Below are positions 15,325 to 22,945 of a stretch of DNA of 64,000 nt, one piece after another. The translations under genes were made by a program, and so were the position numbers. A model generated the notes under the pieces. The model made no database searches and was not told the DNA's origin. It saw only the letters and a list, made by a program, of their open reading frames with translations. The first letter of the stretch is position 1; the number at the start of each line of letters is the position of its first letter. The DNA lies in assembly GCA_013178275.1 (NCBI GenBank), contig JABLWZ010000025.1:1-64000 (forward strand). The letters are read 5' to 3'. The DNA comes from Bacillota bacterium. Lineage in GTDB: Bacteria; Bacillota; Ch66; Ch109.

Positions 15325-15951
15325 ATGGTTCCAGTGAGCCCGAGTGTAAATGCCAGGATGCAGGAAAAAAGGGAGCATATCCTCGAATGCGCCCTGGAGC
15401 TTTTCGCTGAACGGGGCTACGTCAATACCCCGGTGAAGGACATCGTAGACCGTTCGGGATACGGGACCGGAACCTTTTACAAGTACTTCAGCAACAAGGA
15501 AGACGTCCTAAAGACCATGCTGTCGGAGTTTTTGGAGCAGATCATAGCCGGGGTCAACGAGTACTTCAAGCAGGAGAGCGACCTCTACATGCGTTTCGTG
15601 GGCGCTAAGATGGTGATGCTGGATGTATTCATCCAGAACGAGAAGCTGTCCGAGATTTACAGCCGGGTGGTGGGGGTCAGCAGCGGCGAGATAGACGGGT
15701 GTCTGAGTGATTTTGAGTCCAGGTTCCTCCAGTTCACCGGCAAGAACATCAGCTACGGGATTAAAAAAGGTGTCTTCCGCGAGGTCCCGGTGGAGCCGAT
15801 CGCCAACGCGGTGCTGGCGGTGATCAAGCACGCGGTCTGCCAGTGGATCGTCTTGAAGAAGATCTCGACTGAAGAGATGGTGGAGATGGTCAGGAGCATC
15901 CTGGAGTCCCTGGCGCTAAGCCTGCGGAGCGAAGGGATGAAATCTGAGTGA
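15325..15951 (+). CDS. TetR/AcrR-family transcriptional regulator
   Basis: A 208-aa regulator (start at 15325; ATG 15313 or GTG 15286 are alternatives, and the GGGAGG site at 15307 suits the middle of this range). The N-terminal helix-turn-helix is clear: HILECALELFAERGY, then TPVKDIVDRSGYGTGTFYKYF. The remaining ~140 residues form the variable ligand and dimer domain. The palindrome in its promoter is the probable operator. The divergent AbfD-like gene suggests a role in acyl-CoA or fatty-acid-type metabolism; the ligand is unknown. Confidence 0.93.
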   Translation: MVPVSPSVNARMQEKREHILECALELFAERGYVNTPVKDIVDRSGYGTGTFYKYFSNKEDVLKTMLSEFLEQIIAGVNEYFKQESDLYMRFVGAKMVMLDVFIQNEKLSEIYSRVVGVSSGEIDGCLSDFESRFLQFTGKNISYGIKKGVFREVPVEPIANAVLAVIKHAVCQWIVLKKISTEEMVEMVRSILESLALSLRSEGMKSE

Positions 15952-16313
15952 GATGTGCTCAACACCTCGGCACGATAAGTGCCGAGCAAACAATTAGCAT
16001 TGCTTTGTTATATAGATAAGAGCCTGGTTTGATGTATAAACCAGGCTGATTTATTTAAGATGGGAGAGCCGCGTTTACAGAAATCTACTTGATATGGCAG
16101 GAAATAGTTATTATATGAAGAATATTACCAGTGGTAACCGTTCCAATGCTGCAATTATAATTTATGTAAAATATTTCCATTTTACAGGGTTACTGGGAGC
16201 ACGTTTTATTTACAGCCCCGGGACGGGGTTCTGGTTTTTCAAGAGAGAGATAAAGAGATAATACTGTCCGGCATGGAACGGATTCCAAAAGAGAAAAAGC
16301 AAGGAGGCGTGTC
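15952..16313. other. Intergenic stretch with two hairpins
   Basis: No gene. A hairpin ctcggcac/gtgccgag lies at 15966-15986, a terminator at 16021-16054, and the rest is the leader of the chemotaxis gene, with AAGGAGGC just before its ATG. Confidence 0.6.
16021..16054 (+). terminator. Terminator after the TetR gene
   Basis: Stem agcctggttt/aaaccaggct followed by a T-rich stretch. Confidence 0.8.
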
Positions 16314-17450
16314 ATGAAACAGCTGGTCGAGTCATTCAAGGAGCTGGCGAGTCTGCTCACCCAGACCTACGAGAGCGAGTGCATCTACTTCGTGTCCGAT
16401 ACCGAGAAGTACACCTTCGTCCTGGAGAAGGGGATCGATGTCCCCGGGCTGAAGGTGGGCGAGCGCCTGGTCCATGGAGGTTTTATCCAGCGGTGCATCT
16501 CAGAAGGGAAACCGGTGGTGGGTACGGTTGACCGTTCGGTGTACGGCAAGCGGCTGAAGGTATTCGTCTGGCCTATCACAGAGGATGGAGCGGTCACCGG
16601 CTGCTTCGGGGTCTTTGCTCATAAACTGCACCGGGTGGCCCGGGCGTTTGAGGATTTCGCCGCGCCCCTGGCCAACGCCTTTCCCGACGGGGCATTCCTG
16701 CTGATCACCGACCTGGAGAAGGTCGCCTACAGCCAGGGTTCTAAAAAGATGGACCTGGTCGATATCAAACCCGGGACACCCTTCAAGCAGGGAGGCGTCG
16801 CCGGCGAGGCGGTGCGGACCAGGAGCGTTATCGTCAAGGACCTGCCGGCCGAGGTGATGGGCGTCCCGACCAGGGCGATCAGCGTCCCGCTTTTCGATCC
16901 TGACGATAAAAGCATCGTGGGCACATTCGGGCTCTATCTCTCGCAGGCCATGGCTACCGACCTGCAGAACCTGGCCTCCAAGCTGTCCGCCAACATCCAG
17001 GAGGTCAGCGCGGTGATGCAGGAGGTCGCGGCCAGCGCGGGCGAGGTTTCGACCAACGAGGGGATACTCGCCGAGAAGGTGCAGGAGGTAGCCAGGATAT
17101 CGCAGGAGATCAACGAGGTGCTGGACTTCATCAAGAACGTGGCCGACCAGACCAAGATGCTCGGACTCAACGCCGCTATCGAGGCGGCCCGGGCGGGTGA
17201 GCACGGCCGGGGCTTCGGGGTGGTGGCCGAGGAGATTCGGAAGCTCAGCGACCAGTCCAAGGAGACCGCGGACCGCATCAGGAAGCTGACCATGGATATC
17301 TCCGACAAGATAGAGACGATCAACCAGGCCTCCGAAGGCACCCTCAAGCAGAGCCAGGAGCAGGCGGCGGCCACCGAGGAGGTAACGGCCTCGGTGATGG
17401 AGATGTCCCAGATGGCCGAGAAGCTGGCCGAAACCGCGGGTTCGCTGTAA
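16314..17450 (+). CDS. Soluble methyl-accepting chemotaxis-type transducer
   Basis: A 378-aa protein without membrane helices, so a cytoplasmic receptor. Residues 1-200 form a sensor region with two apparent GAF/PAS-like halves. The C-terminal half is a short MCP signalling coiled coil with the near-invariant hairpin tip [19 protein letters not shown] and the following [13 protein letters not shown]. It is shorter than transmembrane MCPs and should feed CheA/CheW; the signal is unknown. The ATG follows AAGGAGG. Part of its 3' end has a degenerate copy about 1.1 kb downstream (18520-18557). Confidence 0.92.
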   Translation: MKQLVESFKELASLLTQTYESECIYFVSDTEKYTFVLEKGIDVPGLKVGERLVHGGFIQRCISEGKPVVGTVDRSVYGKRLKVFVWPITEDGAVTGCFGVFAHKLHRVARAFEDFAAPLANAFPDGAFLLITDLEKVAYSQGSKKMDLVDIKPGTPFKQGGVAGEAVRTRSVIVKDLPAEVMGVPTRAISVPLFDPDDKSIVGTFGLYLSQAMATDLQNLASKLSANIQEVSAVMQEVAASAGEVSTNEGILAEKVQEVARISQEINEVLDFIKNVADQTKMLGLNAAIEAARAGEHGRGFGVVAEEIRKLSDQSKETADRIRKLTMDISDKIETINQASEGTLKQSQEQAAATEEVTASVMEMSQMAEKLAETAGSL

Positions 17451-17496
17451 ACCGGGGACTGTTTTTAACCTGGTCCGGATAATCCACGACTGATAA

Positions 17497-17528
17497 ACTG
17501 ACCGGCGCTAATCGCCGGTCAGTTTTGT
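17497..17528 (+). terminator. Terminator after the transducer gene
   Basis: Stem aactgaccggcg/cgccggtcagtt followed by TTGTTG. The group II intron fragment starts right behind it. Confidence 0.9.
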
Positions 17529-17530
17529 TG

Positions 17531-17715
17531 GTGCGCTCAGCATGGGCGCTGTCTGTAGGGTGAAAGTCCCGAATGGCGAAGACAGCAGTAGCCATAGCTC
17601 AAGGCAAGGTTGTCCACCGCGAGGCGGAATCTGAAGGAAGCCGGCGGCAAATCTCCGGCCCGAGGAACACGAATCCCATACAAGGCAGCCTGCGATTGGA
17701 TGAGTTGAATACGAG
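17531..17715 (+). mobile_element. Group II intron fragment (5' part of domain I)
   Basis: It begins with gtgcgctcagcatgggcgct and continues through gggtgaaagtccc, gaaggaagccggcggcaaat, gaggaacacgaat and ttggatgagt, the characteristic 5' end of bacterial group II introns. No domain V, domain VI or reverse-transcriptase frame is found downstream, so it is a truncated, non-mobile remnant. Its position right after a terminator hairpin is typical of class C introns. Confidence 0.87.
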
Positions 17716-17720
17716 ATAGA

Positions 17721-18326
17721 TTAGGACACAGTTAGAGGAAAAGAAACTGTAAATGGGAACCTGGCTGCATCAAAATATGCTGTTATGGTACCGCTAAAAG
17801 ATGATAATAAACCACTTGTAGTTGCGAAGAAAACGACAGTTACGAGACTTCCCGCAGTTAATCCATATATAGTGGACACGGTAGCCGAACTAGTACCACT
17901 AATAGTCTTAGCATCAACAGCAACAGCTCTATTATTGATGCCATCGTTTACGACCAAAGACAATTGTATTCGATGTGGTATATTTTGGTCTGTAGGAAAA
18001 AATACAACACCGGCATTGATCTGGTATATACCATCCTGTTTAGGAATAAATGTTGTAACACTATTGTATTCATCTCCTAAATCGAACTGTTCATCCAGGA
18101 AGGTAACAGTTGTAAAACTATCTGCAGTGTAAGGCTCAGCAATTGTTTTATTTGCTCTGAAAGCTGATTTTACTTCTTGATCTTCGCCATCCACTGGTAT
18201 AGGTGGGATGTTGATAGTTATTGTTGGATTGAAGGTATTAATCGGATTTGCAACATTGGTATTTGTTGACTTGTTTTCATTTTCGCCTTCCCCTTTTTCA
18301 TTCTCTATGTTTGACTTTTCATACAT
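17721..18326 (-). CDS. C1q/TNF-like jelly-roll surface protein (BclA C-terminal-like)
   Basis: A 201-aa protein. ATG at 18326 is preferred: AGGAGG lies 11 bases upstream, while a GTG at 18338 overlaps that site. The head is hydrophilic (E/N/T-rich), and the C-terminal ~135 residues form a C1q-like beta-sandwich (SAFRANKTI, FDLGDEYN, FIPKQDGIYQINAGVVFF). Such trimers cap spore filaments and some phage or surface fibres. The DNA is strikingly AT-rich compared with its neighbours, pointing to recent transfer. The last codons abut the group II intron fragment, so the C-terminus may have been altered by that insertion. Confidence 0.82.
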   Translation of the reverse strand: MYEKSNIENEKGEGENENKSTNTNVANPINTFNPTITINIPPIPVDGEDQEVKSAFRANKTIAEPYTADSFTTVTFLDEQFDLGDEYNSVTTFIPKQDGIYQINAGVVFFPTDQNIPHRIQLSLVVNDGINNRAVAVDAKTISGTSSATVSTIYGLTAGSLVTVVFFATTSGLLSSFSGTITAYFDAARFPFTVSFPLTVS

Positions 18327-18483
18327 TTCTTTATACACCTCCTATTAATGTTAAAATATCTTATTCAAACTCCAGTATGAATGTTCTTGCGTTGGTAAAA
18401 AATTACAAGGCTATGGAGCCTACATTAACCAAAATAGCGGGAAACCTCTCTAGCAGAAATAAGCGCGGTGGAGGAACAGAATC

Positions 18484-18557
18484 GGAGCGATGAAATTAAA
18501 TCTGTCGAAGAGCGGGAGGCGGCCGAGAAGCTGGCCGAAGCCGCAAGTTCGCTGTAA
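18484..18557 (+). pseudogene. Chimeric gene remnant ending like the chemotaxis gene
   Basis: The last codons read EREAAEKLAEAASSL-stop, matching the end of the transducer gene ([11 protein letters not shown]), and a terminator of the same kind follows (18579-18613). The preceding bases (tgaaattaaatctgtcgaag) instead match the start of the next gene near 18948. There is no start codon or ribosome site, so it is a recombination scar. Confidence 0.6.
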
Positions 18558-18578
18558 GAAAAGGGTCATCGAACGTTA

Positions 18579-18613
18579 AACTGACCGGCGAATATGCCGG
18601 TCAGTTATTTTTT
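18579..18613 (+). terminator. Terminator, relative of the one at 17497
   Basis: Stem aactgaccggc/gccggtcagtt, then ATTTTTTC. Confidence 0.85.
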
Positions 18614-18707
18614 CGGAATTGTTTTATAGTAAACCTTTTCTCATGCTATGGAATCAACTGCTTTGGTTAGAACCTCTAAATTTTCTGCGGCCGCCTTATC
18701 CCTAGGG

Positions 18708-18834
18708 GACTTCCCGTTTTGATGTAAATGGTATGATAATAGGGGGTAATAAGAACAACAACGTTTTAAGCAATGTTTGAAGTTATTGCGTCTAATAAAG
18801 AGACTTCCGGTTTTGATGCCAATGGTATGATAAT
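18708..18834. repeat. Two 33-bp direct repeats
   Basis: Copies at 18708-18740 and 18802-18834 share gacttcc-gttttgatg-aatggtatgataat, 94 bases apart. They lie in the leader of the 480-aa membrane protein gene and may be duplicated regulator sites or promoters; the function is unknown. The rest of 18614-18927 shows only an AT-rich leader. Confidence 0.6.
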
Positions 18835-18927
18835 TTAGTTGTGGGGATTAATGTTAGTTTTAGGAAAAGGCGAAGTAATAGTTAGGGGGTTGGCACCCCT
18901 TCCCCAGTAATTCCCCGGAGGTATTGG

Positions 18928-20370
18928 ATGAGCAGGCCAGGGCCTGATGAAATTGAATCTGTCGAAGGTCGGGAGGCGGACGTTTCGGCAGGGGATCCGG
19001 AGACGGTCGATACCGTGGATTCCGATAGTTCCGATATAGTGGACCTGGCCCAGACGCCGGACTCGGTCGAGTTTCAGGCCGGGGACGATTTAGATGTGGT
19101 CGACCTCGCGCAGGAACCGGGGATGGTCCGTCTGGACGAGGGATCGGGGGATGAGCCGGGGCTAGTGAGGAGCGCGGAGGCAAACGGGACTGAAGCGCCG
19201 GTTATCAGTGAGTGGAGCCGAGAGGTCCCTGACCAGCCCCCGTCCGTAAAGGATCAGGTCCCCCAGGAGACGGGCATACTGAGAAAGGTCAGGGACATTG
19301 CATTGCTCTCCCTGGCGAGGGTAAGGGGCATCCTGAAAGACCGGCAACGGTCCGATGATATGGAACCTCCGGACTCGAAACCTGCCGCCGTGGAGCCTGA
19401 TACGTCCTGGCAGCCGGCCGCTGTGGAGCCGGACGCGGCAGGAATGTCTGAGCCGGGCCTGACCGAGGCGGAGGTATCGGATGATTCGGGGGCTGTCGAC
19501 CTGGCGGCGGAGTTCGGGGATGCCGGGGATGACTCGGAGGCGATCGACCTCACTCAGGTGCCGGAGACGGTCGAGGCGGGGGAGGCAGCGATTGAGGATA
19601 TAGTCGACATCGCATCGGAACCGGGGCCGGCAGTAGATCTCATAGCCGGGGACGACTCAGATGTGGTCGACCTCACGAGTGAGCCGGAGATAGTCCGTCT
19701 GGATGAGGGGACCGGGGAAGAGGAATCGGAGATAGTGCGGATAAGCGAGGAGGCCGGGCCGGAAGCGGCCGGGGCCGGCGAGGCGCTGGAACCGCCCCTC
19801 CCCGGGGAAGGCCCGGAAGCCCGGGGAAGAAGCGCCGCGGGCGTACTCGGAAAGGTCAGGGATATCGCGCTGCTGCCCCTGGTCAAGGTCAGGGGTGTCT
19901 TTAAAAAAGAAAAGCCGGCGGCGGACCTGGGACCGGGGTTCGAACTCGGGACCGGGAAGGAAAAGCCCCGCGGCCGGTTCAGGATTCCCACACCGCTGGC
20001 CAAGGCCTTCACTATACTGTTCGTCATTGTCTGCCTGGTGGCAGGGGGGCTGGTCGGACTCAAAGCCGCGCAGATTTACGGCAGCCGATTCGCCGCACAG
20101 CCGGGAGAACCGGGAACGCAGAGCCCACCGGAGACCACGCATCAGGAAACCGCCAAGACCCCGGCGGCTCCTTCCAAGCCGACCGTTTCATCGAAAACGG
20201 CCAAGCCGACTGTCAAGCCGCCTGAACTCCCGGCGGTACAGCGGACTACCCCGCCCGTGACCCAGCCACCGGCCAAGCCTTCCCAGCCCGGCACGGTGGA
20301 TATCCCGGACACGGGCAAGTACGATGAACCTCCCTACAGCAAGGACGTGTACCAAAAGGGAGTGCCGTGA
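18928..20370 (+). CDS. Acidic repeat protein with one membrane helix, function unknown
   Basis: A 480-aa protein starting ATG at 18928 after CCGGAGG. Residues 1-350 are highly acidic and duplicated. DLDVVDLAQEPGMVRLDEG and DSDVVDLTSEPEIVRLDEG are paired units, and each half ends with a basic block (VRDIALLSLARVRGILK and VRDIALLPLVKVRGVFK). A single membrane helix lies at about 356-378, followed by ~100 residues rich in P, T and K. The topology suggests a large cytoplasmic acidic region and an outer wall-spanning tail. No family is recognised. Confidence 0.75.
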   Translation: MSRPGPDEIESVEGREADVSAGDPETVDTVDSDSSDIVDLAQTPDSVEFQAGDDLDVVDLAQEPGMVRLDEGSGDEPGLVRSAEANGTEAPVISEWSREVPDQPPSVKDQVPQETGILRKVRDIALLSLARVRGILKDRQRSDDMEPPDSKPAAVEPDTSWQPAAVEPDAAGMSEPGLTEAEVSDDSGAVDLAAEFGDAGDDSEAIDLTQVPETVEAGEAAIEDIVDIASEPGPAVDLIAGDDSDVVDLTSEPEIVRLDEGTGEEESEIVRISEEAGPEAAGAGEALEPPLPGEGPEARGRSAAGVLGKVRDIALLPLVKVRGVFKKEKPAADLGPGFELGTGKEKPRGRFRIPTPLAKAFTILFVIVCLVAGGLVGLKAAQIYGSRFAAQPGEPGTQSPPETTHQETAKTPAAPSKPTVSSKTAKPTVKPPELPAVQRTTPPVTQPPAKPSQPGTVDIPDTGKYDEPPYSKDVYQKGVP

Positions 20371-20399
20371 TAACTACTCGGGTACTTCTCTCCCTTCAG

Positions 20400-20640
20400 T
20401 AGAGTGGTCTGACGAAGAATACTTGGCGACAGCCAAGTTTTTCTTTATCTCTTCCAGGAAGTCCTCGTACCCGGTGTCCCGGCGAAGTATACCTTTCCCG
20501 CCTTCCACTCGATGACAAAGCCTCCACCGGGTACGGCCATCCCCCGGCAGCGACCTCCTTTATTTCCCCCGCCGCTGTGCATCGTTATGACGTCCCCCGG
20601 TCCGGGTGCGAGGGACAATCTGGCACCGGTCCCAGCTGTT
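20400..20640 (-). pseudogene. Remnant of a UPF0173-like metallo-hydrolase gene
   Basis: Minus-strand translation gives NKGG, then GGGFVIEWKAGKVYFAG, and after a one-base frameshift TGYEDFLEEIKKNLAVAKY. This resembles the C-terminal half of metallo-beta-lactamase-fold hydrolases of the UPF0173 group (GFVIE..G..IYHAGDTG). The Asp of the metal motif is lost at the frameshift and the N-terminal half is absent. It fills the otherwise gene-free 20371-20751. Confidence 0.6.
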
Positions 20641-20751
20641 TTCAGGTGTTCCTATAACCGATTATTAAGCTAAACTTATGGTGGATTGTTAACTTCGGCC
20701 AACAACGGAGTCGGGGCCCTGATCCCAGCAATTGATAAAGGGGGAGTTAGG

Positions 20752-21975
20752 TTGAAAGGGATTCCCGGAAAAAAAGGTCTTCTCAGGTTGACCGCCATGG
20801 TTTCTTTGCTGCTCCTGGTTCCGACCGCCGCTTCTTCCGTCCCCGCCCCTCCCGGCGGGTTTCAGACCGCCCGGACGCCGGCGGGTGTATCCGCCAGCTT
20901 TTCGCCTCCCCAGCCGGCCGCGTTATCCAGCTACCCGCTTAACGGAACGCCTTCAGACCCCCAGGTGCTTGCGAGACACTACAAGGCCAGCCCCAGGACT
21001 GTCCTGCCGGCCTCCATCGACTGGTCCTACTTAATGCCTCCGCCGGGACACCAGGGGGATCTGGGCAGCTGCGTCGCCTGGTCGGCGGTTTACGCGCTGC
21101 GGTCCGCCGTCCAGCAGCGGGACTACCAGTGGGGAGTAAAAACCTCCCGCCACCAGTTCAGCCCCTCGTACGTGTACAATCAGATCACCGGCGGGAGGGA
21201 CACCGGGGCCAGCATAGCGGAGGTCCTGGACCTGCTCAAATACCAGGGGGTCGACACCTTGAACGACTTCCCCTACAACCCGACGGACGACAGCCGGCAG
21301 CCTAACTGGGCTCAGAGACAGCGGGCGAAACTGTTTAAGATATCCGACTGGAGGACCATCGCCACCGCCCAAAACGGAACCATAAACATCCGCGCCATCA
21401 AGCAGGGGCTGCGTCAGGGCCCGGTGGAGGTGGGCACGGAGGTCTGCGAGCAGCCGGGTTGGTCCACCACCGGCGACATCAGCCTGGCCGGGGGGTTCAA
21501 GAGTGTTCCCCAGGGCCAGCACGCGGTATGCCTGGTGGGATACGATGACCAGCGCTGGACGCAGGACGGGCCGGGGGCTTTCAAGTTCATCAACTCCTGG
21601 GGTCCCGCTTGGGGTCACCAGGGCTACGGCTGGCTTTCCTACCAGTACGCGAGGAAGTTCATCTACGAGGCCGTGACGATAGAGAATAATAGGAACCAGT
21701 CCTACGACGCCGCCGGGAATGTTAAGATCAAGCGGCTCGGGGCCAAGGGGGTCACCCTGAAGTTTAAGCGGCTCGACCGGAAGGGCTGGGCCCCGGCGAC
21801 GGTAACCACCGACGCCAACGGACAGTGGCGGCAGGCCGGTTTCCAGGTCGGCGGGTACTACCAGGTGACTCCTTACAAACCGGGATTCAGCTTCAGCCCG
21901 GCCTCGGTCAAGGTCAGCGTCGATGACCTGAACCGGGCCAGCTACAACTTCCAGGCCGTTAAGCAGAAGGGATAG
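20752..21975 (+). CDS. Secreted papain-like (C1A) cysteine protease
   Basis: A 407-aa protein. TTG at 20752 is chosen: AAAGGGGGAG lies just upstream and a clean signal peptide follows (LLRLTAMVSLLLLVPTAASS). The peptidase domain has all catalytic parts: HQGDLGSCVAWS (oxyanion Gln and Cys), GQHAVCLVGYDD (His) and FINSWGPAWGHQGYGWLSY (Asn). The C-terminal ~90 residues form a separate beta-rich module (TTDANGQWRQAGFQVGGYY), similar to carboxypeptidase-regulatory or Ig-like folds. No long propeptide is evident. It probably acts outside the cell on protein debris or surface proteins. Confidence 0.92.
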   Translation: MKGIPGKKGLLRLTAMVSLLLLVPTAASSVPAPPGGFQTARTPAGVSASFSPPQPAALSSYPLNGTPSDPQVLARHYKASPRTVLPASIDWSYLMPPPGHQGDLGSCVAWSAVYALRSAVQQRDYQWGVKTSRHQFSPSYVYNQITGGRDTGASIAEVLDLLKYQGVDTLNDFPYNPTDDSRQPNWAQRQRAKLFKISDWRTIATAQNGTINIRAIKQGLRQGPVEVGTEVCEQPGWSTTGDISLAGGFKSVPQGQHAVCLVGYDDQRWTQDGPGAFKFINSWGPAWGHQGYGWLSYQYARKFIYEAVTIENNRNQSYDAAGNVKIKRLGAKGVTLKFKRLDRKGWAPATVTTDANGQWRQAGFQVGGYYQVTPYKPGFSFSPASVKVSVDDLNRASYNFQAVKQKG

Positions 21976-22115
21976 ACCGCTCGCGGCCGACTGGCTTATG
22001 CCGCCGCTCCCTTGACAGGGGCCCACGGTGGAATTATGATTTCCAGGAGACCGGAAATACCTACAGCGGTCTCTGGTTTAACCGTGGCAGAAGATTTTTC
22101 GGGGAGGGGCATCAG

Positions 22116-22544
22116 ATGGGGAAAGAAGCAGTATTAGGTGCCTGGAGACTGGCCCATTTCGAGTACCGGGCCGCCGACGGCACAGCCTTCAAGCCTTACG
22201 GGGAGGAACCCCTGGGTATCCTGATATACGAGCCGGGCGGCTACATGTCCGGGATGATCGGGAAAAAAGGCCGCAAAAACATATCGGTTGAGGACCTGGG
22301 CCGGATCTCCGAGGCGGAGAAGCTCTCCCTAGCCGAGGGGTATATGGCATATGCGGGGCGGTACGAGGTGCTTGACGACCGCGTGCTGCACAGCATCCAG
22401 GCCAGTTTCATACCTAACTGGATCGGCACCCAGTTCACCCGGTTTTACCGCTTCGAGGAGGGCCGGCTGCTGCTGCAGACCCCTCCCACCAACTTCCGCG
22501 GCCGGGACTTCGTGGGATACCTGACCTGGGAGAGAGCGGAATAG
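22116..22544 (+). CDS. Lipocalin-like domain protein
   Basis: A 142-aa soluble protein starting ATG at 22116 after GGGAGGGG. The start LGAWRLAHFEYRAADG and the later YMAYAGRYEVLDDRVLHSI and RFYRFEEGRLLLQTPP fit the lipocalin-like family PF13924, small beta-barrels of unknown ligand often found singly in bacteria. No signal peptide. A hairpin (gccacc/ggtggc at 22627) follows. Confidence 0.82.
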   Translation: MGKEAVLGAWRLAHFEYRAADGTAFKPYGEEPLGILIYEPGGYMSGMIGKKGRKNISVEDLGRISEAEKLSLAEGYMAYAGRYEVLDDRVLHSIQASFIPNWIGTQFTRFYRFEEGRLLLQTPPTNFRGRDFVGYLTWERAE

Positions 22545-22621
22545 TGGACCGGGGGACCCCGGATACCCCCAGGATGCTGGGTGCTGTTTTTTAAAATTAA
22601 TATATCAAGTTGATTTTCACC

Positions 22622-22880
22622 CAATGAGCCACCCTACCGCGGGTGGCGCTTTCTTTAGGTACTGTAACGGTTTTGACAACGACGCCCCCGTCCATGGGGG
22701 CGATTATTTCTTCAGGTATTAAAGTAACCATAAAGCGCTGCCACCGTCCTTGGTGGCGCTTTATTTTAGGTACGGTAACGGTTTTGACAGCGACGCCCCC
22801 GTCCATGGGGGCGATTATTTCTTCAGGTATTAAAGTAACCATAAAGCGCTGCCACCGTCCTTGGTGGCGCTTTATTTATC
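22622..22880 (+). repeat. 111-bp tandem repeat of paired terminator-like hairpins
   Basis: Two and a third copies of a 111-bp unit. Each holds one hairpin of type gccacc/ggtggc with gctttattt behind it and one of type gcccc/ggggc (gcccccgtccatgggggc), joined by the spacer aggtacggtaacggttttgac. Units start 111 bases apart (22666 and 22777). A diverged copy with the same order lies at 60191-60336. It sits between the lipocalin gene and the flagellin promoter and probably insulates transcription. Confidence 0.85.
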
Positions 22881-22881
22881 T

Positions 22882-22908
22882 TAAGAAAACCTGGCGGTTT
22901 AACGATAA
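22882..22908 (+). promoter_or_regulatory. Probable sigma-D (flagellar) promoter
   Basis: TAAG (22882-22885), a 15-base spacer, then AACGATAA (22901-22908), close to the sigma-D/sigma-28 consensus TAAA-N15-GCCGATAA. It lies 38 bases before the flagellin ATG. Confidence 0.55.
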
Positions 22909-22945
22909 TTATATTAGTAAATACAGTCGGGGTGTAAGCGAGGAT

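Noticed and set aside
22622..22880. Tandem repeats considered as a CRISPR array
   Set aside because: The units are hairpin pairs with a conserved, not variable, spacer, and no cas genes are present.
22643..22945. N-terminal extension of the flagellin frame
   Set aside because: It translates the hairpin repeats and lies upstream of the sigma-D promoter; flagellins begin at the conserved MRIYNN-type start.
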